This document shows, piece after piece, positions 1 through 9,414 of a stretch of DNA of 64,000 nucleotides. The notes below the pieces were generated by a model that saw only the letters and a program-made list of their open reading frames with translations, made no database searches and was not told the DNA's origin. Positions within the stretch are counted from its first letter, which is position 1. The number at the start of each line of letters is the position of its first letter. Origin of the DNA: Nocardia xishanensis NBRC 101358 (GTDB taxonomy: Bacteria; Actinomycetota; Actinomycetes; Mycobacteriales; Mycobacteriaceae); contig NZ_BDCF01000002.1 of the NCBI RefSeq assembly GCF_001613365.1, positions 124,001-188,000 on the forward strand, in the 5' to 3' direction. Both the position numbers and the translations under genes were made by a program.

Positions 1-114
1 AGCCCCACGCCCTTCCCGCGTAGTTTCGTATTACCTAAATTAGATCTAAGGGCGTGCTAATACAACTATTCGGGATGCCATTCAGGCTGGTCGGTTCTCC
101 GCGGACGCTCGTCG

Positions 115-1932
115 CTAGTTGACCACAGGTTCGAGCGCCTCGATCGGCTCATGCACCGAACTGCCCGGCCGATCCGCGTAGAGCGCCTCGATCTCGTCCG
201 CGTATTTCTCGGCGATGGGCTTGCGGCGCAGTTTCATGGTCAGGGTGATCTCGTCACCGCCCGGCTCCCAGAAGACGGGCAGAATCGCGAATCGCTTGAC
301 CTGCTCGACTCGCGACAGTGTCGCGTTGCCCGCCGCCACGCCGCGGGCGATCGCCGCGATCACGCCCGGGTCGGCGGCCAGGGCGGCGGGCGAGGAATCC
401 GGCAGTCCGTGCTGTTCGGCATAGGGTGCCGCGGATTCGGCGTCGAGCACGATGAGCGCGGTGGTGAACGGCCGCCGATCCCCGATCACGGCCAGCGAGC
501 CGACCAGCGGCGTCGCCGCCTTGACGGCGTTCTCGATATTGGCGGGAGACATGTTCTTGCCCGCCGAATTGATGATCAATTCCTTCTTGCGGTCGACCAC
601 CTTCAGGTAGCCGTCCGCGTCGACGGTGATGATGTCGCCGGTGTGCAGCCAGCCTTCGGCGTCGAGCGCGTCGGCGGTCTTCTCCGGTTCCTTGCGGTAG
701 CCGCGCATGAGCAGCGGCCCCCGCACCAGGAATTCCCCGTCGTCGGTGACGGCGCCCTCCAGCCCCGGCAGCAGCTTGCCGACGGTGCCGAGGCGAGCCT
801 GCTGCGGCGGGCTGACGCTGGCCACACAAGTCAGCTCCGACATGCCCCACACCTCGGAGATGGGGATACCGAGCCCGAAGAAGAAGCCGAGTGTCTCCGG
901 CGGCACCGGCGCAGCCCCCGACATCGCCCACTTCACCTGATCCAGACCAAGTTTCGCGCGCAGCTTGGACAGCACGGCCGCATCGGCGCGCGCCCACTCC
1001 TCGGCGAGTGCGGGATCGAGCGGCTCGTCCCGCAGCCGGGCATCGGCCTTGCGGCGGGCCGTGTCGAGGGCCCACTGCAGGGCGGCCTTGGTGGTGGGAT
1101 CGGCCTCGTTCGCGACGGAGAACTCGATCGCCGCCTTGAACTTCTCCCACACCCGCGGCACCGCGCCCCAAATGGTGGGGCGCACGCCGAGCAGCGCGGC
1201 GGGCAACTGGGCGCGATCCGGTACGGCGGTGATCTGCGTGCCGAACACCTCTTGCAGATACAGCGCGGTGAATCGGTCGGCCATGTGCGCGGTCGGCAGG
1301 TAGGAGGTCTGGCGGTCGCCGAATTCGACCGGCAGCACCGAGGCGAACGCGCGCGCCTCGAACAGCAGACTCTCGTGGGTGATCTCGACGCCCTTGGAGT
1401 TGCCTGTGGTGCCGGAGGTGTAGCAGAGGGTGACGATGTCGTCCGGGCGCACGGCCCGCCAGGTCGCCTCGAACTCGAAATCGTCGGCGGCCGAGGCCAT
1501 GAGCTCGGTGACGCCGAGGGTTCCTTCCGGGGCGCCGTCGACGCACACGATGGTCTCGATCGGCGCTCCGCAGCCGCGAACCCGCTCGACGTACTGCTCC
1601 TCGCAGATCACCACCCGGTTGCCCGCGTTGCTGAACACGTACCGCAACTGGTCGGGAGCGAGGGTGTTGTACACCGAGAACGACGTGGCGCCGGTGTGCT
1701 GCGCGCCGACCTCGAGCGGATAGAACTCGACGCGGTTGCTCATCATCAACGCCACGGTGTCGCCGCGGCCGACGCCGAGCGCGCTCAGCCCACCCGCGAC
1801 GGCACGGACCTGGTCCGCGTATTCGCGCCACGTCAGGCTTTGTTCTCCGCCGATCGACCGGACGGCCACGGCGCCGGGATCGATCGCGGCGACGCGCTGG
1901 AAAGCGGCACAGGAGGTGTTCGGTTCGGTCAT
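115..1932 (-). CDS. AMP-dependent long-chain fatty-acyl-CoA ligase (FadD family)
   Basis: This 605-residue protein probably activates fatty acids to acyl-CoA through an acyl-adenylate. It shows the adenylate-forming P-loop YTSGTTGNSKG, the A8 hinge region WLHTGDIITVDADGYLK followed by DRKKELI, and a C-terminal KLRRK catalytic lysine context, at the usual length for the family. I chose the ATG at 1932; the frame stays open upstream to 2091, but that part has no family resemblance, and a GTG a few codons upstream is possible. It is divergent from the DUF1992 gene. The substrate cannot be read from sequence. Confidence 0.9.
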   Translation of the reverse strand: MTEPNTSCAAFQRVAAIDPGAVAVRSIGGEQSLTWREYADQVRAVAGGLSALGVGRGDTVALMMSNRVEFYPLEVGAQHTGATSFSVYNTLAPDQLRYVFSNAGNRVVICEEQYVERVRGCGAPIETIVCVDGAPEGTLGVTELMASAADDFEFEATWRAVRPDDIVTLCYTSGTTGNSKGVEITHESLLFEARAFASVLPVEFGDRQTSYLPTAHMADRFTALYLQEVFGTQITAVPDRAQLPAALLGVRPTIWGAVPRVWEKFKAAIEFSVANEADPTTKAALQWALDTARRKADARLRDEPLDPALAEEWARADAAVLSKLRAKLGLDQVKWAMSGAAPVPPETLGFFFGLGIPISEVWGMSELTCVASVSPPQQARLGTVGKLLPGLEGAVTDDGEFLVRGPLLMRGYRKEPEKTADALDAEGWLHTGDIITVDADGYLKVVDRKKELIINSAGKNMSPANIENAVKAATPLVGSLAVIGDRRPFTTALIVLDAESAAPYAEQHGLPDSSPAALAADPGVIAAIARGVAAGNATLSRVEQVKRFAILPVFWEPGGDEITLTMKLRRKPIAEKYADEIEALYADRPGSSVHEPIEALEPVVN

Positions 1933-2077
1933 TTCGGTCTCACTCACGACGCCCGGCACTGTGCCACGACCGTAGGTCGCGCGGGCCGCCACGCGCGGAC
2001 TTTCCCCGAATCCTGTTCTTGTACAACACATCCCAATGTCATGGAGCCATCGAAACCGCCTCGGTAGGCTGGATGAC

Positions 2078-2599
2078 ATGACCGAGCGCAAACCGCCGGA
2101 TCAGACCTTCGAATCGTGGATCGACAAACAGGTCCGCGAGGCGACCGAGCGCGGGGAGTTCGACAATCTGCGCGGCGCGGGCCGCCCGATTCCCGGGGTG
2201 GGCACCCCTGTGGACGAGAACTGGTGGTTGCGCGACTACTTGCGCCGCGAAGGGGTGCGCGCCGACGGCATGCTGCCGGACTCGCTCGTGCTGCGCCGCG
2301 ATATGGAGCGCATTCACGAGACGGTGGCCGAACTGGACACCGAGCGTGAGGTTCGGGCCGCGGTGTCCGAACTCAACCAGCGCGTGGTCCGCTATCTGCG
2401 GACGCCGACGCCGCCCCACGTTCCGGTCGGGCCGGTGAACGCCGACGCGGTGGTGGTGCGCTGGCGGGCCGACCACACACCCACACCTGCGACGCCCTCG
2501 TCCGCCGCTCCGCAGCGAGTGTCATCCGCTGCTCCGCGGCGCGCGCCGGAAGCCGCGGGTCCGCCGCCGCGTCGGTGGTGGCAGCGTTTCCGCCTCTGA
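2078..2599 (+). CDS. DUF1992 (DnaJ-C28-like) domain protein
   Basis: This 173-residue protein carries the DUF1992 signature in its first 75 residues: FESWIDKQVREA, then GEFDNLRGAGRPI and ENWWLRDYLRREG. The C-terminal 50 residues are Pro/Ala/Arg-rich and look disordered. The domain is found in bacteria and in a eukaryotic DnaJ homologue, and its biochemical role is unknown. A TAGGCT hexamer at 2065-2070 ends seven bases before the ATG, so the transcript may be leaderless. Confidence 0.85.
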   Translation: MTERKPPDQTFESWIDKQVREATERGEFDNLRGAGRPIPGVGTPVDENWWLRDYLRREGVRADGMLPDSLVLRRDMERIHETVAELDTEREVRAAVSELNQRVVRYLRTPTPPHVPVGPVNADAVVVRWRADHTPTPATPSSAAPQRVSSAAPRRAPEAAGPPPRRWWQRFRL

Positions 2600-2624
2600 G
2601 CCTGTCGCACGCCTGAGGGTCTAC

Positions 2625-2658
2625 GGACTGTCGGAATCAACCGTCGACCCGACAGTCC
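2625..2658. terminator. Stem-loop between convergent genes
   Basis: A perfect 10-bp stem (GGACTGTCGG, 2625-2634, with CCGACAGTCC, 2649-2658) lies between the ends of two convergent genes. There is no U-tract, as is common for actinobacterial terminators. It probably works in both directions. Confidence 0.6.
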
Positions 2659-2661
2659 CGG

Positions 2662-3513
2662 TCAGTGTTTCGCTTCGGATTCCAGGCGCTGAACGAGTGC
2701 GGACATGGTTCTGTCGTGGTCGAGCCAGGCGTCGGTTGCGGTGGCGAAGATGCCGCGCAGCAGTGAGATCGGCGCCCAGCGTCGGGGTTCGATGATGCGG
2801 GCGGAGCGTCGTTCGATTCCGGCGGTGACAGCGTGCGCGACCCGTTCGGGCGATATCGGTTGTCCCAGTGGGCCTTTGAAAGCGCGTCGGGCCATGGTCG
2901 TCGCGGTCTGGTTGCCGCCGAGAGCGGGGTGCGCGAGGGGTGTGACGACCCAGCCCGGAAGCAGCACGCCTGCGCGTGCGCCGGTGTGCGCGAGTTCGGT
3001 TCGCAGTGAACGGCCGAACATTTCCACCGCGGCTTTGGAGGTGGCGTAGGCGGAGTTGGCGATCCCGTTGACGAACGCGTAGATCGACGCGGTCACCAGG
3101 ACGTACCCGTCATTGCGGATGACCTCGTCGAGGCAGGCTTTGACGGTGCGCCACACACCCAGGAGGTTGACCTCGATGACTCTTTCGTAGGCGGCCACGT
3201 CCGCGGTGGCGACGGTGACCGGCGGGTCGACGGCGGTGCCGGCGTTGGCGAATACGACGTCGATGCGGCCGAAGCGGGCGACCGCCTGATCGGCGACCGA
3301 GCGCATCTGCTCGAAGGAGGTCACGTCGGCGGCGACCGCGAGCACCGCGCCCGTACCCAGCTCGGCGGAGAGAGCGTCGAGGGCGGCCCGGTCCAGGTCG
3401 ACCAGGACCAGCCGTGCCCCACGGTCGAGCAGGTCGCGGGCGCATGCGGCTCCGATGCCGCCGGTCGCGCCGGTGATCAGGACGACTTTGTCGCGCAAGC
3501 TGTAGCGGCTCAT
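2662..3513 (-). CDS. Short-chain dehydrogenase/reductase
   Basis: This is a 283-residue classical SDR with the NAD(P)-binding motif TGATGGIG near residue 14, the NAG motif (FANAGT) and the catalytic YATSK. Its C-terminal extension contains RRWAPISLLRGIF, typical of membrane-associated actinobacterial SDRs. The ATG at 3513 has GGAG about eight bases upstream; the open frame continues to 3579 without homology. It lies 47 bp downstream of the ligase gene on the same strand, so they may be co-transcribed. Substrate unknown. Confidence 0.88.
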   Translation of the reverse strand: MSRYSLRDKVVLITGATGGIGAACARDLLDRGARLVLVDLDRAALDALSAELGTGAVLAVAADVTSFEQMRSVADQAVARFGRIDVVFANAGTAVDPPVTVATADVAAYERVIEVNLLGVWRTVKACLDEVIRNDGYVLVTASIYAFVNGIANSAYATSKAAVEMFGRSLRTELAHTGARAGVLLPGWVVTPLAHPALGGNQTATTMARRAFKGPLGQPISPERVAHAVTAGIERRSARIIEPRRWAPISLLRGIFATATDAWLDHDRTMSALVQRLESEAKH

Positions 3514-3560
3514 GGTTCGTTCTCCGGGTGAGGTCGGCGGCTCGGGGCGTTGAATGGCGT

Positions 3561-4529
3561 CTACTCGGGTACTACCCACTTGATCTCGGCGGGAGTCTTG
3601 TCGATGCGCAGGCCCCGCCAGCTGGGGTGACGCAGACCCTCGGACGTGGCCTCGCGATATTCGATGTCGGCGACCAATTCGGGTGCGACCCAGTGCGCCA
3701 CCACGGACACCGCGCGCGGCGGCGGAACGTCGAAAGGTGTATCAGGACGGGTGATTTCGTCGAGGCGGGCGCGGAGTTTGCGGCGTTCGGCGAGTGTCCA
3801 GCCGGTGCCGACGCTGCCGATCGGCACCAGCCGCCCCGCCGAATCGTGTGCTCCCAGAAGCAAAGACCCGAATGTCTTGGCGAACGGGCCATTTCCTGGC
3901 AACCATCCGGCGATGACGGCTTCCGCCGTTTTCCGGAACGGCGTCTTGATCCAGTTGCGGGTCCGCTCACCGGGTTGATACGTGGAGTCGAGGCGTTTGG
4001 CGACCAGTCCTTCGAGCCCGTTCTCGGCCGCGGCCGCGGCCAGCGCTTCGGGATCGACGTCGGTCCAGTAGGGCGACAGCTGGATCGGCGGGCGGCCGAG
4101 ATCGAGCCGCGCGAGCAGGTCCCGCCGCTGCGAGTACGGCACGGCGGTGGTGGCGTGCCCGTCGAGGGCGAGCAGGTCGAAGATCATGTACAGCACCGGA
4201 ACATCGCGAATCAGCTGTGCGGACGGCGCCCGCACGTGCATGCGCCGCTGGAGCCGGGAGAACGAGGGTGCGCCGCCCGCGCCCTCCGGTGCGACGATCT
4301 CCCCGTCGAGGGTGACCTGGTGATCGCCTGCCGCCGCGGCGACGGCCGCGGCGATCTCAGGGAACGAGCCGGTGACCTGTTTGCGGTTGCGGCTGTAGAG
4401 CTGGCATGTCCCGTCGGCCGCCGCGGCGATGGCGCGCATGCCGTCCCATTTCATCTCGAAAGCCCAACCGTCCGGGTCAGCGGGCGGTCGTCCGGAACGG
4501 GCCAGCATCGGCGGCGGCGCGGACACCAC
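3561..4529 (-). CDS. ATP-dependent DNA ligase, LigD-type ligase domain
   Basis: This 322-residue protein is a stand-alone ligase core. Motif I is FEMKWDGMR, with the AMP-accepting lysine at about residue 27. Later motifs are LDGEIV, LEGLVAKRLDS and NWIKTP, followed by an OB-fold segment containing SVGTGWT. It resembles the ligase domain of LigD more than LigC, and no polymerase or nuclease domain is attached. It probably seals breaks as an accessory end-joining or repair ligase. The start is GTG at 4529, with GTG at 4526 an alternative. Confidence 0.88.
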   Translation of the reverse strand: MVSAPPPMLARSGRPPADPDGWAFEMKWDGMRAIAAAADGTCQLYSRNRKQVTGSFPEIAAAVAAAAGDHQVTLDGEIVAPEGAGGAPSFSRLQRRMHVRAPSAQLIRDVPVLYMIFDLLALDGHATTAVPYSQRRDLLARLDLGRPPIQLSPYWTDVDPEALAAAAAENGLEGLVAKRLDSTYQPGERTRNWIKTPFRKTAEAVIAGWLPGNGPFAKTFGSLLLGAHDSAGRLVPIGSVGTGWTLAERRKLRARLDEITRPDTPFDVPPPRAVSVVAHWVAPELVADIEYREATSEGLRHPSWRGLRIDKTPAEIKWVVPE

Positions 4530-4668
4530 CGATACAGCATATCTTTGGCAAACGATTGCTCGGATAATTCAAGAGGCAGACCAATGGCCCTGGCGCGGCG
4601 CATGGCTCCGGGGCACGGTGGCTGGTAGCCGGGGTATCGGTGCCTCGCGGTGAAGAAGGAGGGCCGGC

Positions 4669-6405
4669 ATGGAGAAGACAATGAGCAGCGTGGACGTCTC
4701 GGCCGCGCCGGTCCCCACCTCACCGTTGCTCGAGCGAGTCCGGCAAGGGGTTATCGGTGAAGGCGAGGTCTTGCACGGACCGTATGGTCGGCGCCGGATC
4801 ACCTACGCCGACTACACCGCTTCAGGCCGGTCGCTGGATTTCCTCGAGGACTTCATCCGCAGACAGGTGTTGCCGCGCTACGCCAACACCCACACCGAAA
4901 GCTCCGGCACGGGATTGCAGACCTCACGGCTGCGGCAGGACGCACGCCGGATCATCCACGACGCCGTTGGCGGCACCGAGGACGATCTGGTGATCTTTTG
5001 CGGGTCCGGGGCCACGTCGGCGGTGAACAAGCTGGTGGGCATTCTCGAGCTCCGCGTTCCGTCCGGACTCCTCGCGCGCTACCGGTGGGACGGGAAGATC
5101 CCCGATTCGCAGCGACCTGTGGTCTTCATCGGCCCCTACGAACACCACTCCAACGAGTTGCCATGGCGGGAATCCATCGCCGATCTGGTGGTGATCGACG
5201 AAGACGCCGACGGTCAGATCGATCGGCGACAACTCGAGCAGCGGCTGATCCGCTACGCGGACCGGCCATTGCGCATCGGTAGTTTCTCGGCCGCCTCGAA
5301 CGTTACCGGTGTCTTGTCCGATACCGACCGGATCGCCGCCCTGCTTCACGAGCACGGCGCGTTGTCCTTCTGGGACTTCGCCGCTGCCGGCCCCTACGTT
5401 CCGATCCGGGTGCGGGAGAGCGCTCCCGGTCGCGGCGACCACAAGGACGCGATCTTTCTCTCACCGCACAAGTTCGTCGGCGGACCGCAGACTCCCGGTG
5501 TGCTTGTGGTTCGTCGTGAGTTGGTGCGCAACGCCGTGCCCACCGTGCCGGGAGGCGGCACGGTGGCGTTCGTGGACCCGATCGGGCACCGCTACCTGGA
5601 TGATCCCGTTGCCAGGGAAGAGGGCGGAACCCCGGCGATCATCGAGTCGATCCGTGCCGGTCTGGTCTTCGCGCTCAAAGACGCCGTCGGCACCGACCTC
5701 ATCGAGCAACGGGAACAGCGGCTGTGGCGTCATGCCTTCGGCCGGTGGCGCGAACACCCGAACATCGAGATCCTCGGCCACCCTCGTGCCCGGCGACTGT
5801 CCATCGTGTCCTTCCGCGTGCGGTGCGGCGCGGATCGCTACCTGCACCACAACTACGTCGTAGCCCTGCTCAACGACTTGTTCGGCATCCAAGCTCGCGG
5901 CGGCTGCTCCTGCGCGGGCCCGTACGGGCACCGGCTCCTGGCGATCGATGCGCAGAACTCGCGCGCCTACCGAGACGAGATCGCCCTGGGTTGCGAAGGC
6001 ATCAAACCCGGCTGGACACGGGTCAACTTCAACTACTTCATCTCCGACACCGTGCGCGACTATCTGATCGAGGCCGTGGAGCTGCTGGCCTCGTTCGGTC
6101 ACCGTCTCCTCACCGACTACGTCTTCGGTCCGGACACCGGTCTATGGCGCCACCGGGACGCGACCCACCAGGCCCCGTTACGTCTGACGGACCTCTGGTA
6201 CGACAGCGCGGGCACCCTGCACTATCCGACGGAGCGCGAGACCCTCGACGAGGCCGCGCTGGCCGAACACCTACGTACCGCCCGCACCCTGTTCGAGGCC
6301 CGCCCCGATGAGGTTCCCGACGGTTCCACCGGGCTCCCAGCGCATTTCGAAGCGCTGCGCTGGTTCCCGCTGCCGCCGCAATGCCTGACGCCCGATCCTC
6401 GCTGA
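4669..6405 (+). CDS. PLP-dependent aminotransferase class V (cysteine-desulfurase-like fold)
   Basis: This 578-residue protein has the fold of class V aminotransferases. TYADYTASGRSLDF lies near the N-terminus, SGATSAVNKL is the cofactor phosphate loop, and the Schiff-base lysine is K268 in SPHKFVGG. About 150 residues follow the usual SufS length. A cysteine-bearing loop (GGCSCAGPYGHRL) sits where desulfurases keep their active cysteine. AAGGAGGG precedes the ATG. I cannot tell whether it is a desulfurase, lyase or epimerase; no Fe-S assembly genes are nearby. Confidence 0.85.
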   Translation: MEKTMSSVDVSAAPVPTSPLLERVRQGVIGEGEVLHGPYGRRRITYADYTASGRSLDFLEDFIRRQVLPRYANTHTESSGTGLQTSRLRQDARRIIHDAVGGTEDDLVIFCGSGATSAVNKLVGILELRVPSGLLARYRWDGKIPDSQRPVVFIGPYEHHSNELPWRESIADLVVIDEDADGQIDRRQLEQRLIRYADRPLRIGSFSAASNVTGVLSDTDRIAALLHEHGALSFWDFAAAGPYVPIRVRESAPGRGDHKDAIFLSPHKFVGGPQTPGVLVVRRELVRNAVPTVPGGGTVAFVDPIGHRYLDDPVAREEGGTPAIIESIRAGLVFALKDAVGTDLIEQREQRLWRHAFGRWREHPNIEILGHPRARRLSIVSFRVRCGADRYLHHNYVVALLNDLFGIQARGGCSCAGPYGHRLLAIDAQNSRAYRDEIALGCEGIKPGWTRVNFNYFISDTVRDYLIEAVELLASFGHRLLTDYVFGPDTGLWRHRDATHQAPLRLTDLWYDSAGTLHYPTERETLDEAALAEHLRTARTLFEARPDEVPDGSTGLPAHFEALRWFPLPPQCLTPDPR

Positions 6406-6425
6406 GGGCAGGCGCGCACGGTGGA

Positions 6426-7265
6426 TCAGTTCGCCACCATCGGCGGCATCGCCGGGTCTTGCTGATTGGCGATCTGTTCGGCGCGGTGTCGAATGTGCTC
6501 GAGATATCCGGTGCCGGTGAGGACGTAGAAGCGTTCCTCGCGGATCGCCTCCACCACCAGGTCACCGACACCGCGCGGCTCGAGGCCCTGCTCGAACGCC
6601 CGCCGGGCTGCATCGATCGACCACCCGCTCGGGCGCGGGCCGGCCTGCGGATAGCGCGCGGGGCGATTGCGTTCGGAAACGTAGATGCCGGTGTCGACGA
6701 GTCCTGGGCACAGCACCGAGGCGCGCGGCTTGTATCCGCCGTCGACGAGTTCGAAACGCACCGTCTCCGATAGCGCGACCACCGCGGATTTCGATGCCCC
6801 GTACACCGAGCCGCCCGCGATCAGTCCGGCGATCGAAGCGGTGTTGACGATGTGCGCCTGCTCGCCCTGGTCGATCATCAGCGGCAGGAATGTGTGGATG
6901 CCGTGCACCACGCCCATCAGATTGACGCCGAGCACCCACGCCCAGTCGTCGAGCGTGCTCTCCCAGCTGGGCTTGCTGCCCGCGAAGACGCCCGCGTTGT
7001 TGCACAGCACGTGCACGGCGCCGTAGGCGCGCAGCGCGGATTCGGCCAGCGCGGCCACTTCGCCGGGTATCGACACGTCGGTGACCACGGCGTGCACGTC
7101 CGCGCCCGCCTCGCGCAGATCGGCCGTGGTGGCCGCGAGCGCGGCTTCCTCGATGTCGGCGAGTACCACGCGCATGCCCGCCGCGAGGAACGCTTCGACC
7201 ATCCCGCGGCCGATCCCACAGGCCGCGCCGGTGACCACGGCGATCTTGTTGTCCAGGCTGTCCAC
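6426..7265 (-). CDS. Short-chain dehydrogenase/reductase
   Basis: This is a 279-residue classical SDR with the cofactor motif TGAACGIG, the NNAG motif (LCNNAGVFAG) and the catalytic YGASK. The start is GTG at 7265, preceded by GGAGGA; the open frame extends to 7331 without resemblance. It is convergent with the aminotransferase-like gene. The C-terminal region (RFYVLTGTGYLEHIRHR) is typical of mycobacterial and nocardial SDRs of unknown substrate. Confidence 0.88.
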   Translation of the reverse strand: MDSLDNKIAVVTGAACGIGRGMVEAFLAAGMRVVLADIEEAALAATTADLREAGADVHAVVTDVSIPGEVAALAESALRAYGAVHVLCNNAGVFAGSKPSWESTLDDWAWVLGVNLMGVVHGIHTFLPLMIDQGEQAHIVNTASIAGLIAGGSVYGASKSAVVALSETVRFELVDGGYKPRASVLCPGLVDTGIYVSERNRPARYPQAGPRPSGWSIDAARRAFEQGLEPRGVGDLVVEAIREERFYVLTGTGYLEHIRHRAEQIANQQDPAMPPMVAN

Positions 7266-7461
7266 TGTTCCTCCGCGTCGGTCGATCCGGTCAGAGGTCA
7301 CCAGGGTAGGGAAGCGCCGCCCGCCGAACATCGACCCGAGGGCCGATGTTTTTCCTGGTCCGAGCCGTTATTGTGAAAGTGGGTGGGAGTCCCCTTTCGA
7401 CGCGATCGGCGATCGGCCATGTGCGCCACCCGAACTGCTGCCCGCGTGAGAAGGAGAATCG

Positions 7462-8103
7462 GTGCGCAAGGTCTATGTCGTCACGCATCCGGAGGCGACC
7501 CATCACGTCGACCGAGTCGTGGGCGGGTGGTTCGACTCCGAACTCACCGCGGCGGGCACGCGTGCGGCGGCCGCCATCGGCGTGGCGCTGCGTGCGCGGA
7601 TACCCGAGGACGCCGACGTGCGGATGTACTCCTCGGATCTGCTGCGCACCGCGCAGACGGCCGAAGCGGTCGGCGAGGCATTGGGCGTGACGCCGATCCT
7701 CGACGCGAGACTGCGCGAGAAGTCCTACGGCGAGGCGGGCGGACGGCCGCAGGAGTGGCTGGATCGGCGATTCGTTCCACCGCCCGCGGTCGGCGAACGC
7801 CTGCGCCACGACGAGGGAATCGCGGGCGCGGAGACCAAAATGAGTCTGGCACAGCGCATCTACGCCGCGATGGGAGAAATCCTCGATGACCCCCGTGAGC
7901 ATCAGGTGATCGTGACGCACGGCGGCGCAATGACATTCGTGATCGCGGCGTGGATCGGGATGCCGATCGAGTCGGCGGGCTACGTCGCCTTCCGGGCCGC
8001 GTCCGGCAGTATCACGGTGCTCACCGAGGACGATTTCTTCCACAACCGCGAGGTGTCGAGCCTGGGCGACACGCGCCACCTCGAGGCCGTGCCGGCAAAC
8101 TGA
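7462..8103 (+). CDS. Histidine phosphatase superfamily protein with degenerate RHG motif
   Basis: This 213-residue protein has the phosphoglycerate-mutase-like fold. The second catalytic histidine is clear in VIVTHGGAM, and [13 protein letters not shown] matches the conserved core. The first motif, normally RHG, reads VTHPEATHH: the histidine is kept but the preceding arginine is Thr. Activity may therefore differ from classical members. The GTG start at 7462 has AAGGAG six bases upstream. Confidence 0.82.
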   Translation: MRKVYVVTHPEATHHVDRVVGGWFDSELTAAGTRAAAAIGVALRARIPEDADVRMYSSDLLRTAQTAEAVGEALGVTPILDARLREKSYGEAGGRPQEWLDRRFVPPPAVGERLRHDEGIAGAETKMSLAQRIYAAMGEILDDPREHQVIVTHGGAMTFVIAAWIGMPIESAGYVAFRAASGSITVLTEDDFFHNREVSSLGDTRHLEAVPAN

Positions 8104-8442
8104 CCGTCGTTCGCGCCGTCGATTTCGAGGTCTGCTCGCCGTCCGCCACCGAGTGGCAACCCGCCGCGCCAGTCCTCTCTGAGCCACCGCCGTCGACTTC
8201 GAGGACCGCGCGCCGTGGCTTTGCCTGCGGTCCGCCGCCGTGGGAACCGCCGCTTCAGGCTCCCCGAGTCCAGTGCCGTCGATTTCGGGAAACGTCGCCG
8301 TCGGTCCCGTCGAGCGTCCGCCTGGGTGCTCTGTGGTCGACTTCGGCCGGGCCCGCATCCTGCGGGCAATGACCGAACTCGGACGAGTCGCGCTTCGGTC
8401 AACGCGCCCCGCCCTCGACCCGCGCGGCGTACATTTCCGATC
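8104..8442. repeat. Gene-free stretch with degenerate 28-bp repeats
   Basis: I find no convincing gene here. It holds three imperfect copies of a unit built on CGCCGTCGAYTTCGAGG followed by a CGCCG end, at 8114-8141, 8188-8215 and 8274-8300; the first two match at 24 of 28 positions. A weaker partial copy starts near 8333. The role is unknown; it might be a dispersed intergenic repeat or an RNA structural element. Confidence 0.5.
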
Positions 8443-9171
8443 ATGGACAGGGTCGAGCTGAGCGCGCCGGACGGTCCGCTGCCTGCGCTGATCGCCAGGC
8501 CTTCCGGCGCGGGTCCGTGGCCGGGCGTCGTCGTGGTGCACGACGTGCTGGGGTTCGGTCCGGATCTCGAGGGGAACCTGGCGATGCTCGCCGAGCACGG
8601 TTATCTGGCCGTTGCCCCCGATCTGTTCTCGCGCGGCCGTGCCCGTTGTATGCGGGCGGTGATGCGCGCGCTGTGGTTCACCGGCGGCAAGTCCGACACC
8701 GACGCGGTCCCGGTGCGCGACATCCTCGCCGCACGCGACCGCCTGGTGTCCGATCCGGCGTGCACCGGCCGCACGGCCGTGGTCGGTTTCTGCATGGGCG
8801 GCGGGTTCGCGCTGCTGACCGCGCCGCGCGGCTTCGACGCGGCGGCCCCGTTCTATCCGGGCCTCTACGGCGACTACCGCACCTTGCTCGACGGCACCTG
8901 CCCGGTGGTGGCCAGCTACGGCCGCCGCGACCCGTCGCTGGTCGGCGCGCCGGCCAAACTGGAACGCGCGCTCACCGAATTCGGTGTCGCTCACGACATC
9001 AAGACGTATCCGGGCGTCACCCACGGCTTCGCCAACACCTTCCCCGGCGACCGGCTGCTGCGCGTCACCGGTCTCGGCCACAACGCCGACGCGACCGCGG
9101 ACGCCTGGCGACGCATCTTCGCCTTCTTCGAGAAGCATTTGGCGGACCGCGAAAACCCGCCGTCACGCTGA
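8443..9171 (+). CDS. Dienelactone hydrolase family protein
   Basis: This 242-residue alpha/beta hydrolase has the catalytic triad pattern of dienelactone hydrolases: nucleophile C117 in GFCMGG, an aspartate in YGRRDPSL, and a histidine in VTHGFANTF. It probably hydrolyses a lactone or small ester in the cytoplasm. The ATG at 8443 fits the family N-terminus (MDRVELSAPDG); the longer open frame from 8215 runs through the repeat-bearing spacer. The following 9172-9414 spacer shows no gene. Confidence 0.9.
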   Translation: MDRVELSAPDGPLPALIARPSGAGPWPGVVVVHDVLGFGPDLEGNLAMLAEHGYLAVAPDLFSRGRARCMRAVMRALWFTGGKSDTDAVPVRDILAARDRLVSDPACTGRTAVVGFCMGGGFALLTAPRGFDAAAPFYPGLYGDYRTLLDGTCPVVASYGRRDPSLVGAPAKLERALTEFGVAHDIKTYPGVTHGFANTFPGDRLLRVTGLGHNADATADAWRRIFAFFEKHLADRENPPSR

Positions 9172-9414
9172 CCGCCGAATCGGCCACCGATCCGACGGCT
9201 ATCTGCCACACCTCCAGTACGCCGTCGGCAAGGGGTCAGGGAGCAGATCCGCCCGATCCGGCGTCAAGCGCGGAGCGGTGAGCGGTGTTGACCTACAGGT
9301 GATTTCATGTCGGCGTGACCGATGGGGGTGGTGGCTATGGACGGTTTGGGGAATTCACCCTACTCAGCCTGCGCCGCCGCGCCGCGAATTCGGGCGCATG
9401 GCTATATGAGTCGG

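Noticed and set aside
40..49. Palindrome TTAGATCTAA near the window start, considered as an iron (IdeR) box
   Set aside because: It matches too little of the 19-bp IdeR consensus, and no iron gene is adjacent.
7291..9138. Minus-strand open frame of 615 codons across the phosphatase and hydrolase genes
   Set aside because: It is antisense to two well-supported genes and lacks any family signature or ribosome binding site.
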